Positions 56,674-64,000 of a DNA stretch of 64,000 nucleotides are shown piece by piece. The position numbers were made by a program, and so were the translations under genes. The notes below the pieces were generated by a model that was not told where the DNA came from, searched no databases, and worked only from the letters and a program-made list of their open reading frames with translations. This DNA is from Roseibium aggregatum IAM 12614 (GTDB taxonomy: Bacteria > Pseudomonadota > Alphaproteobacteria > Rhizobiales > Stappiaceae), in NCBI RefSeq assembly GCF_000168975.1, contig NZ_AAUW01000026.1, positions 1 through 64,000 on the forward strand, given 5' to 3'. Numbering within the stretch: position 1 is the first letter of the stretch; each line of letters begins with the position of its first letter.

Positions 56674-58992
56674 TCAGGTTTCCAGCCACCAGCCATCGCG
56701 GCGCAATGTGCGCGGCAAGGCAAGATCCAGCTCACGTGGCTTGGCCTCCTCACCACGGGACCGGAAACCCCGAACCCTGTCCCGCAATCTGCGGAAGCTA
56801 ATTGCCAGTTGACGCCGGAAACGGGCAGCCACAGCCAGAAGAACCAACATGACACCCAGTATGCCTTCCGGCTCCGGCGCGGAACTGCCCGAAAGGTTCA
56901 GTGACGGATAGGCATTGGTCGAAACGCCTGCAACCTGCGGCAAGGGCACGTTTCGGTGAGAGGCTGTCGCCGGCGCGCCATTCACCACCTTTTCAGAGAC
57001 TGCGACAAAGGACGTAAACCGGGTCTGGAGCGAATAGGTCAGGCCCAGATCGACGATTTCCTGCTTTAGCTGCGTGTCGGTGCTGCCACCGATCGTATAG
57101 GCGCGCTCCTTGTCGAAAATCTGCTCGCGCGCCCAGATCAATGGCAGGGCCCGGCTGGAAACCGCACTGCCATCGACAGAGGACTTCAGGTCGATTTCAA
57201 GCGGCAACCTGGCTGCATGGCCGTTGACCAGACCGTTGATGAAAATCGTGTGCCTGCCACCGGCGGTGTATCGCCCCATCACGCGCACCGAGCCACCTTC
57301 GAACAGATCCGGAATCCGGGCCGGGCTCTGTCCCTCGACCTTGAGACCGTTCCAGTCGATGGAAATGTCCGTCAGTAGCGGCGTCTTCAGGTTTGCCGCA
57401 AGACCTTCCGCCGCTTCGCCGGCGTCTTCTCCCAAAGCGACATAGCGGGCATAGCCCCTGCCCTCTGTGGCCATCGCGTCCAGCAGGAACCGGTTGACCG
57501 AGTTGCCAACGCCGAAGGCATAGATGCGCGCCTTGCCGATGCGGTTCGCGATACTTTTGATCACGGTCGCCTCATCACCGATATAACCATCGGTCAGGAA
57601 GACAACGATACGGGTGGTGTTGTCCGGCTGCGCCTGGTCGAAGGCGGCGTTGACGGCCTGGTTGATTTCCGTCCCGCCACCGGCCGAAAGGTCTGCCACG
57701 AACTTCAAGGCCTTCTGCTTGTTTCGTTCGGTCGCCAGAACAGCCTGTCCGGCAAACTGGGATGTGTCGTTGGAAAAGTGGAGAATGCGGAAATAATCAT
57801 CCGGGCGCAGGGCCTTGATTGCCGCCGTCATGAAGGTCTTGCTCGCTTCAATCGGCTGACCGCTCATGGACCCGGATGTATCCAGCACAAAGACAAGCTC
57901 GCGCTGGCCGATCATGTCTTCGGCCGGCAGTTTCGGCGGCTCGATCAGCAGCGAAAAATAACCACCACCATCGGCTTCGTACCGGGACGAGACTCCGGCG
58001 GCGACATCGCTCTGAGCGGCAAGCTCGTAACGCAACACGAAATCCCGGTTGTCGATGGCCCTGCCGGACTTGAAGCGGACTGTCTGCATGTCGCCCTTGC
58101 TGGAAACCTCCAGTGCATGGGTATCGCTGGACAGCCGCGAGACAGGCATCGGTGCCTTGAGAGCAAGCTCCAGCGACACCCGTTTCGGATCGATTTCCTT
58201 TGGAGCGTTCTGCCCGATGACCTTGGGATAGGCCGGAAGCCTGTCGATCTGCCAGCCGGAAACTGTTTCGCTGTGCGTGAACGCTGCAGGTTTAGCAGAG
58301 ACAGATCCGTCCCTTGGGTATTCAATGTCGCCATATCCAGGACCGTCATCCTCAGCGCCACGCTTGTCCTCAAGGTTCTGCGACGGCTTGAGGACGGCTT
58401 GTGCGCCCGGCCCTTCATAACGCGGCCCCACCACCATCGGCATCACCAGCTCATAAGCGCCATCGATCTTGGGAACGCTCTGGGCGTATTCCAGCGTCAC
58501 CTTCACCGGGCGGCCAGGCATCAGATGGGCGATGTCCTGGGTAAACATGTTGGGCCGGTGCTGCGTCAGAAGGGCCGCGGCCTTGCCTTCCCGTTTTGCC
58601 TTCTCGAAGGTTGCTTCGGCATCTTCCTTCTTCTTCATCCGCGCCACGATGGTCTCGCCGTCGAGATCCATCCGCATGGCGTGGATGGCAGCCTTCTGGT
58701 TCAGTGGAAACAGGTAGGTCGCATTGAGTGGCAGTTTGGTCGGGTTCAGGAAAGTCTGCGTCAGCTCCACGTGGGCGACATCACCGTCAACCTCGACCCT
58801 GTAATCGGCTTTCAGAAGCGGCAGATGGATCTCCTTGCCGCCAGCAGAGGCAACCACGGTGCCCGACAGATCGTCGAGATCAGGCTCGGCGGAAGCTGGC
58901 AGCGTTGAAAGCGTGCCGAGGACAATGACCAGCGGTGCTGCCAGATTTAACTTTAGAGACCTGGCAGACGCCAATTTGGACAGGAACGTCAT
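56674..58992 (-). CDS. VIT/vWA domain protein with exosortase-type sorting signal
   Basis: A 772-residue exported protein. It has a signal peptide (cleavage near PASA-EP), a VIT domain (about 45-180; VELTQTFLNPTKLPLNATY landmark), and a vWA domain with intact MIDAS DTSGSMS from D371. Near the C-terminus PEPEG (706-710) precedes a hydrophobic helix and an Arg-rich run (ARFRRQ), the three-part layout of exosortase-processed signals. About 45 residues follow that run, longer than usual. Its ATG overlaps the exosortase stop (ATGA). It is the probable sole target of that enzyme, placed on the cell surface. Confidence 0.88.
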   Translation of the reverse strand: MTFLSKLASARSLKLNLAAPLVIVLGTLSTLPASAEPDLDDLSGTVVASAGGKEIHLPLLKADYRVEVDGDVAHVELTQTFLNPTKLPLNATYLFPLNQKAAIHAMRMDLDGETIVARMKKKEDAEATFEKAKREGKAAALLTQHRPNMFTQDIAHLMPGRPVKVTLEYAQSVPKIDGAYELVMPMVVGPRYEGPGAQAVLKPSQNLEDKRGAEDDGPGYGDIEYPRDGSVSAKPAAFTHSETVSGWQIDRLPAYPKVIGQNAPKEIDPKRVSLELALKAPMPVSRLSSDTHALEVSSKGDMQTVRFKSGRAIDNRDFVLRYELAAQSDVAAGVSSRYEADGGGYFSLLIEPPKLPAEDMIGQRELVFVLDTSGSMSGQPIEASKTFMTAAIKALRPDDYFRILHFSNDTSQFAGQAVLATERNKQKALKFVADLSAGGGTEINQAVNAAFDQAQPDNTTRIVVFLTDGYIGDEATVIKSIANRIGKARIYAFGVGNSVNRFLLDAMATEGRGYARYVALGEDAGEAAEGLAANLKTPLLTDISIDWNGLKVEGQSPARIPDLFEGGSVRVMGRYTAGGRHTIFINGLVNGHAARLPLEIDLKSSVDGSAVSSRALPLIWAREQIFDKERAYTIGGSTDTQLKQEIVDLGLTYSLQTRFTSFVAVSEKVVNGAPATASHRNVPLPQVAGVSTNAYPSLNLSGSSAPEPEGILGVMLVLLAVAARFRRQLAISFRRLRDRVRGFRSRGEEAKPRELDLALPRTLRRDGWWLET

Positions 58993-60485
58993 ATGCGTTT
59001 CTCCTTTTGGTCGGGGGCAATGCCGGACGTGCGGGTGTTGAGATCAAGCGCGGCCCCGGCAGCAGCCTCGAAGGCGGCGCGTCGCGGCTCGTCCAGTGTC
59101 CAGGGCGTGATCCGCTGGATGCTGGTCCAGGTGGTGCCGGGCCGCTTCAGCCACAGCCAGATCGCCTCGGCGACGTTGTGGGTCGTCTCACCGGTGCTGG
59201 ATGTGAATGTGACGGCAACCCGCCAGTCGCCTCCGGTTTCCGACCGGGCGCGGTAGAGCGCTGTCGGGACAGGTTCAAAACGGGAACCAAGGAAGGTCAC
59301 GTTGAAGCCGAGCCCGCGCAGGCAATCGTCCGGCGCATGCAGGTGGCGCAGCGGCGAGGACGTATGCACCAGCGTCAGGGCCATCGGCCCGTAACGCCGC
59401 TTCTGGGCTTGGCCGCCATATTGACGGAAATAGTGCTCCTCGATGGGCAACAGGGCTTCGTCGACCCCGACCTCACCCGCCAGCGTCAAAGGCAGAGGTT
59501 GCGGCCGGGTTGAAGCCGACACATCGAGGGCCTGCCGCGGCAGACTGACGATGAAAAGGGCAAGGCTCAGGAACACCAGAGCGCACATTTTCCGCATGGG
59601 CCGCGACATGACCGGCAGATTGAAGAAAGCCCGGGAAGCTCTCCACTCAGCGGGGCGTGGCTTGTAGAAAGCCAGCACCGGAGCCATCGACAGAAGAAGC
59701 GTCACATAGCCGATAAGGTCGTGCAGCGGCTGCGCCATGACATCGGCCCCGAAGACATTTCCTGGATAGGCAATGCCGACGGCAAGCAAGGAAATGCGCA
59801 AGGAATTGCCGATGAGGCTCAGCCCCAGTGCAAGTCCGGTCCACAGCGCCGCCGTCAGCAGGTTCGGCCGGTAAAGCGCATTCAGGATGACCAGAAAGGC
59901 CATGGCCAGCATCAGCCCGGATGTGCCCGAACACGGCAGGTCCACCAGAACGTCCTTGCCGGCAAGGTCGATCCGGATGCCCGAACAGGAAAGGTCTGAA
60001 AAGAAAAGACCAAGGCCGCCGCAGGAGAGTTTTGCCGACAGTTCCTGCAGCGGATAGCCGAGCAGCCTCTGGAGAATGCGCTCGACCGGCAGCGTGAACA
60101 GAAACAGGACGGACAGCCAGAATGGCGAAACGGCCCGCAGCCTCTCCCCTGTTCGCAACAGGGTCGCCAGCGCAAAGACATCGATTGCCAGCGCCACTCC
60201 GCCGATCACGTTGATCGCCAGAACCTGGCTTGCAAGCCGGATCAGCGCGGAACCCAGCAGAAGCAGAACGGCCATCTGCCTGTGGCCAATCGAGTTCTGC
60301 CGGACCGGGCTCGTCAGCGACCAGAACGCCAAAGCCGCCAGCGCGGCCAGATAGAGCGCGCCGGTCGATGGATAGGACGGATCGGTCCAGGTGCCGATCA
60401 GCCAGCGCAGCGGCTCATAGGCAAGGATCAGCGAGGCCAGGAGAAAGGCCAGAGAGGGCGGGGAAGATTTTGCCAGGCGGGTCAT
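58989..60485 (-). CDS. Exosortase fused to an EpsI-type domain
   Basis: A 498-residue multi-spanning transpeptidase-like enzyme. The exosortase triad is present: C185 in DLPCSGTSG, R230 in GNSLRISLL and H255 in QPLHDLIGY. After the last helix (near 300-315) residues 320-480 resemble the EpsI domain, with HAPDDCLRGLGF (H383, C388). It should cleave the PEP-type signal of the neighbouring VIT protein. ATG 60485 lies 41 bp after the ABC ATPase stop on the same strand. Confidence 0.88.
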   Translation of the reverse strand: MTRLAKSSPPSLAFLLASLILAYEPLRWLIGTWTDPSYPSTGALYLAALAALAFWSLTSPVRQNSIGHRQMAVLLLLGSALIRLASQVLAINVIGGVALAIDVFALATLLRTGERLRAVSPFWLSVLFLFTLPVERILQRLLGYPLQELSAKLSCGGLGLFFSDLSCSGIRIDLAGKDVLVDLPCSGTSGLMLAMAFLVILNALYRPNLLTAALWTGLALGLSLIGNSLRISLLAVGIAYPGNVFGADVMAQPLHDLIGYVTLLLSMAPVLAFYKPRPAEWRASRAFFNLPVMSRPMRKMCALVFLSLALFIVSLPRQALDVSASTRPQPLPLTLAGEVGVDEALLPIEEHYFRQYGGQAQKRRYGPMALTLVHTSSPLRHLHAPDDCLRGLGFNVTFLGSRFEPVPTALYRARSETGGDWRVAVTFTSSTGETTHNVAEAIWLWLKRPGTTWTSIQRITPWTLDEPRRAAFEAAAGAALDLNTRTSGIAPDQKEKRI

Positions 60486-60526
60486 GGCACCTGTTGTGCC
60501 AAGCCCGCTTGCAGGCCCTTGTCAGC

Positions 60527-61369
60527 CTATGTGCAGATTTTGCGCATTTTGCCGCTCGCCTGCCCGGAAACGCCCACCCCGGAGGCTTTGCCCCAGGATA
60601 CGATGACCGGTCGTTCCAGACCGTCCAGAGGCATGATCCTGCAGTCGATCCCAAAGACGGAAGAGATGATCTCCTCCGTCAAGACCTCTGTCGTCGGCCC
60701 ATTGGCTGCAATCCGTCCCTTTTCGAACAACACCACATGATCGGCATAACGCATGGCCATGTTGAGATCATGCAGAACAATGACGAAGCTTCGGTTCTCG
60801 GAGCGGCTCAGGTGCATGACGAGATCCAGCAGTTCAAACGCATGGGCAATGTCCAGATGATTGGTCGGCTCATCCAGAAAGATCCGCGGTGCATCCTGCG
60901 CCAGTGTCATGGCCACCCAGGCCCGCTGGAGCTGGCCGCCGGAAAGTTGCGCCAGCGCCCGGCCTTTCAGGTCCGCCATTTCGGTGATGTCCAGTGCCCG
61001 GTCGCAGGCTGCCCTGTCCGCGGCCGACGGGCCGCCGAACCGGCTGCGATGGGCGAACCGTCCCATCAGCACCAGATCGCCGACGGAAAGGTCGGACGGG
61101 GCGTCGGGCGACTGGGATAGCATGGCAACCTGGCGCGCCAGATCTTTCTGTGTCCAGTCACCAAGCATCCTGCCCGCGATTTCCACTGTCCCGCCATCCG
61201 GCCGGTGCAATCCGCGCATCACTTTGAGTGCCGTCGACTTGCCGCTGCCGTTTGGTCCGCAAAAGGCGATGATCCTGCCATCGGGCAGGTCGAGGCAGAC
61301 CTCGTTCAGCGCAGGAGCACCATCATAAGCGGCGCTGACACGGTCGAGACTGGCCAGAGTGTCAGGCAT
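60527..61369 (-). CDS. Iron-chelate ABC transporter ATP-binding protein
   Basis: A 280-residue FecE/FhuC-type ATPase: Walker A GPNGSGKS at 38-45, signature LSGGQLQRAWVAMTL, Walker B IFLDEPTNHLDI and the switch VLHDLNMAMRYADHV. It powers import by the two permeases. Its start lies inside the end of the permease gene (8-bp overlap). Confidence 0.92.
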   Translation of the reverse strand: MPDTLASLDRVSAAYDGAPALNEVCLDLPDGRIIAFCGPNGSGKSTALKVMRGLHRPDGGTVEIAGRMLGDWTQKDLARQVAMLSQSPDAPSDLSVGDLVLMGRFAHRSRFGGPSAADRAACDRALDITEMADLKGRALAQLSGGQLQRAWVAMTLAQDAPRIFLDEPTNHLDIAHAFELLDLVMHLSRSENRSFVIVLHDLNMAMRYADHVVLFEKGRIAANGPTTEVLTEEIISSVFGIDCRIMPLDGLERPVIVSWGKASGVGVSGQASGKMRKICT

Positions 61370-62384
61370 GGGATTGCCGTCCTTTTACAAGCAGGTAGAG
61401 AAACAGCGGCGCACCGACGAGCGCGGTCAGGGCGCCTGCGGGCAGTTCCAGCGGCGGCGCGATGATCCGGGCAAGCGTGTCGGCCGCCAGCACCAGGAAG
61501 CTCCCGGTCAGAGCCACGGAAAACAGATATCCGGACCGGAACTGACCGTGAAAGATCCGCGCCACATGCGGCGCAACCAGACCGACGAACCCGATGGCAC
61601 CGACATGGGCCGTCGCCATGGCTGTCAGGAAAACCGCAACCGCCAGCAGGCAGACCTGCGCCCTGTCCAGCGACAGTCCGCTCACGGCCGCACTTTGCGG
61701 ATCCAGCACAAGCTGCCGGATGGTGAGCCGTTGCAGCAGCAAAACGGGTATGACCGCGGCAAGTCCGAGGCCAACCGCAAGGACATCCTGCCAATGCGCA
61801 GCTCCGACAGAGCCCGTCAGCCAGGTCAGCGCCTGACTGGCCCGGTAGACCGGGCCCAGAATGATCAGCAGAGTGACCGCTGCCTTGGCGAGTGCGGCCA
61901 AGGCAATACCATACAGGATGATCTTCAGCGGCTTGCTGCTTCCCCGGTCAAGAGAAGCAAGCGCAATCACCAGGGCACCGAACGCCGCCGCCCCGGCAAT
62001 GGCGGCCAGAGGCTGCCAGTGAATGGAAACGGTCAGATTGTTCGCCTGGTCAGAGAACAGCCACAAGAACAGCACCACGCCGACCGCCGCGCCGTCGGTA
62101 ATGCCCAGAACGGAGGGCGATGCCATCGGGTTGCGCACGACCCGCTGCAGCAAGGCACCGGCAAGGGCGAGCGCGGCTCCTGCCAGTATGGCAAGGGCGA
62201 CGCGGGGCAAGCGAAGTGTCCAGACGATCACCTCGTCCATGCGGCTGCCCTGCCCGGCTAGGGCTGCCACCACGCGATCGGGTGGCATGAAGCTGGAGCC
62301 GATGCCTGTTGCTGCCAGCGTCAGCACAGACACGAGCAGCATGACCGGCAGCAGCCGAACGAGGGCGGAAACGCCTGCCATCAT
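61362..62384 (-). CDS. FecCD-family iron-chelate ABC permease 2
   Basis: A 340-residue inner-membrane permease of the BtuC/FecCD family, about ten spans. Landmarks include RLPRVALAILAGAALALAGALLQ and GAIGFVGLVAPHVAR. Start overlaps the first permease stop by ATGA, and the stop overlaps the ATPase start. Substrate is a ferric siderophore or haem; cannot be resolved. Confidence 0.92.
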   Translation of the reverse strand: MMAGVSALVRLLPVMLLVSVLTLAATGIGSSFMPPDRVVAALAGQGSRMDEVIVWTLRLPRVALAILAGAALALAGALLQRVVRNPMASPSVLGITDGAAVGVVLFLWLFSDQANNLTVSIHWQPLAAIAGAAAFGALVIALASLDRGSSKPLKIILYGIALAALAKAAVTLLIILGPVYRASQALTWLTGSVGAAHWQDVLAVGLGLAAVIPVLLLQRLTIRQLVLDPQSAAVSGLSLDRAQVCLLAVAVFLTAMATAHVGAIGFVGLVAPHVARIFHGQFRSGYLFSVALTGSFLVLAADTLARIIAPPLELPAGALTALVGAPLFLYLLVKGRQSHA

Positions 62385-63370
62385 GCCGCCAGCCCTTTCC
62401 GCCTGTGCAGCAGATGTATCAGCATCGGCACACCGACGAGCGCAAGAACGGCACTCATCGGCGCTTCGCCCGGCGCAACGATGATGCGCGCCAGAATATC
62501 GGCGAGAACCGCAATCAGGGCTCCCATCAGAAGAGAGAGGACGATCAACTGCCGTGTCGACGGCAAGGCGCCGTCAGTCAGGCGGCGCGCCAGATGCGGG
62601 GCAACCAGCCCCAGAAACAGCACCGGCCCGGCCATGGCCACCGCACCTGCCGCAAGCAGGGCCGCAAGCCCAAGCGCTGCCAGCCTGACCACACCAACAT
62701 TGACCCCGACCGACCGGGCACTGGCATCGTCCAGACGCAGCACGTCCAAAGGCGTTGCCAGAAGGAAACTGCCCACGGCTCCAATGAGCAGCAGCGGCAC
62801 CCCGAGTTGCAATAGCCCGATTGGCCGGTCGGAAAAGCTGCCCGACAGCCAGAACAGCAGCGTTTCGAGTGCGGTTTCATCGATCAGGAGCAAGGTTTGC
62901 GTGAAGGACGCCAGCAGAGCGGCAACGGTAAAGCCGGCCAGCAACGTGGTTGCCGGATTGCCTGCACCGCCAGTGGACGCTGAAATCGAAAACACCAGGG
63001 CCGTTGCCGCCAGCGCTCCCATCACCGCCGCAACGCCGATACCGGCAAGGCTTGCCACGCCGAAGACCGTCACTCCGAAGGTCACGAACAGCGCACCGCC
63101 CGCATTGACACCGAGCAGGCCGGGTTCGGCCAGCGGATTGCGCGTGACCGATTGCATCAGCAGGCCGGACAGACCGAGCGAAGCCCCGCAAACCACGCCG
63201 ATTGCGGTCCTGGGAAGACGCAGCGTCGTCACGATCAGCGCATCGGCGCCCTCGCCCCCCATAAGCGCGGCAAAGACCGTCTGAGGCGTATAAAACGTCA
63301 AACCGGCATGCAGACTGAAGACGACAGCCGCACACAGCGCCAGACACAATGCAATCGCCGTCCGCCTCAT
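62381..63370 (-). CDS. FecCD-family iron-chelate ABC permease 1
   Basis: A 329-residue permease partner: RLPRTAIGVVCGASLGLSGLLMQ and GPVLFLGLVAPHLARRLTDG are family landmarks. ATG 63370 follows GGAAGG; the frame continues upstream without similarity. First gene of the minus-strand array, divergent from the binding-protein gene. Confidence 0.92.
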   Translation of the reverse strand: MRRTAIALCLALCAAVVFSLHAGLTFYTPQTVFAALMGGEGADALIVTTLRLPRTAIGVVCGASLGLSGLLMQSVTRNPLAEPGLLGVNAGGALFVTFGVTVFGVASLAGIGVAAVMGALAATALVFSISASTGGAGNPATTLLAGFTVAALLASFTQTLLLIDETALETLLFWLSGSFSDRPIGLLQLGVPLLLIGAVGSFLLATPLDVLRLDDASARSVGVNVGVVRLAALGLAALLAAGAVAMAGPVLFLGLVAPHLARRLTDGALPSTRQLIVLSLLMGALIAVLADILARIIVAPGEAPMSAVLALVGVPMLIHLLHRRKGLAA

Positions 63371-63391
63371 GCGCCTTCCTCTCTCCTCCGA

Positions 63392-63420
63392 TTGACAAAT
63401 CTTCGGCCCGTCCATACACG
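63392..63420 (+). promoter_or_regulatory. Candidate promoter for the binding-protein gene
   Basis: TTGACA (63392-63397), 17-bp spacer, TACACG (63415-63420). The -35 is strong and the -10 weak, a form common for regulated promoters. No clear Fur, RirA or Irr box was recognised in the 95-bp divergent gap. Confidence 0.4.
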
Positions 63421-63465
63421 GATTTAATACTGGAGGCAAATAGTCAACTTTTTGGAGGAATTCTA

Positions 63466-64000
63466 ATGAAGACCTGGTCACGCCTGCTGTGTGCCTTGCC
63501 CCTGTTTGCGATGCTCGCGACAAGCCCCGCTCTTGCCCGCGACATCACCGACAGCATGGGCACCGTCACGGTGCCGGACGCGCCGAAACGGATTGTCGTC
63601 CTGACGAATGAAGGCACCGAAGCTCTGCTGGAACTTGGAGTAACGCCAGTGGGCGCAGCCAACTCCTGGCAAGGTGATCCCTGGTGGGATCACATTTCCG
63701 ATGCCATGGAAGGCGCGGAACCCGTCGGCATGGAAAGCGCAATCAACCTGGAACTGGTCGCGGCCCTCGAGCCGGATCTGATACTGGCCAACAAACAACG
63801 GCACGAGGAAATCTATCCGCAGTTGACCGCCATCGCGCCGACCGTCATGTCCAGGGAATTGCGCGGCGACTGGAAGATCAACTTCCGCCTATATGCCGAA
63901 GCCCTCGGCAAGGAGCAGGAAGCGGATGCAGCCATCGCCGATTACGATGCGTCTGTCTCGGAACTGCGGGAGAAACTTGGTGACCACCTCAACGAGGAAG
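63466..64000 (+). CDS. Iron-chelate ABC substrate-binding protein (truncated by window end)
   Basis: The first 178 codons of a periplasmic binding protein. The signal peptide ends near ALA-RD; the start of the mature chain DITDSMGTVTVPDAPKRIVVLT is characteristic of the FepB/FhuD-type fold. GGAGG lies 7 bp before ATG 63466. It would deliver the ligand to the divergent permeases. The C-terminal half is outside the window. Confidence 0.88.
   Translation, partial: MKTWSRLLCALPLFAMLATSPALARDITDSMGTVTVPDAPKRIVVLTNEGTEALLELGVTPVGAANSWQGDPWWDHISDAMEGAEPVGMESAINLELVAALEPDLILANKQRHEEIYPQLTAIAPTVMSRELRGDWKINFRLYAEALGKEQEADAAIADYDASVSELREKLGDHLNEE

Noticed and set aside
63371-63465. Fur, RirA or Irr operator in the iron-transport promoter
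   Set aside because: No sequence close enough to a known box was found by eye; only a promoter-like pair is reported.

Overview
The window reads as chromosomal DNA of a marine-type alphaproteobacterium of the Hyphomicrobiales, most like Stappiaceae (Roseibium/Labrenzia). This is inferred from GC-rich codon use, the homospermidine synthase plus ornithine decarboxylase polyamine route, a TRAP transporter, a TIGR03808-type Tat repeat protein, and palindromic repeats of the rhizobial intergenic kind. No rRNA, tRNA, prophage, insertion sequence or CRISPR array was recognised. Gene density is high, and about 55 genes can be supported.

Layout. 1-4 kb: end of an unknown cysteine-containing protein, an MFS transporter, a class IV aminotransferase, a VOC protein and an L-2-haloacid dehalogenase. 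4.4-8.3 kb: a TRAP operon (dctP-dctQ-dctM) whose small permease carries an extra TM2/coiled-coil N-terminus. 8.4-11.7 kb: outer-membrane barrel, DUF2975/XRE pair, DUF1232, PilZ-like and GFA proteins. 11.7-15.9 kb: both methylmalonyl-CoA mutase subunits; their GTPase chaperone meaB lies apart at 27.3 kb, coupled to a pyroglutamyl peptidase. 16.4-25.9 kb: an orphan LuxR regulator, DUF4332, DUF2267, a HerA-like ATPase, a CDF exporter, an MscS channel, an M20 peptidase, a LOG-family protein and a DUF1131 lipoprotein.

26-37.5 kb: PhyH dioxygenase, meaB-pcp, TetR/YHS pair, Tat repeat protein, 193-bp tandem repeats, DDAH, GNAT, asparaginase, aminotransferase and a binding-protein-like gene. 38-45.7 kb: a SulP transporter behind an FNR/FixK-like box, two tandem membrane adenylate cyclases with homogenised catalytic domains, cytochrome b561 and a PAS-LuxR regulator. 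45.8-50 kb: a polyamine locus (homospermidine synthase with a histone-H1-like tail, GNAT, ornithine decarboxylase with a long structured leader). 50.4-54.3 kb: VOC, PNPOx-FNR oxidoreductase, GST and a divergent LysR regulator.

54.2-64 kb: a closely packed minus-strand array. It runs from an iron-chelate ABC transporter (two permeases and an ATPase, with the binding protein divergent and cut by the window end) into an exosortase, its VIT/vWA substrate candidate, and a response regulator/histidine kinase pair. This exosortase-VIT-two-component module is the most system-like part of the window. The main non-coding items are two nested palindromes and the 193-bp tandem array, all lying between convergent genes.
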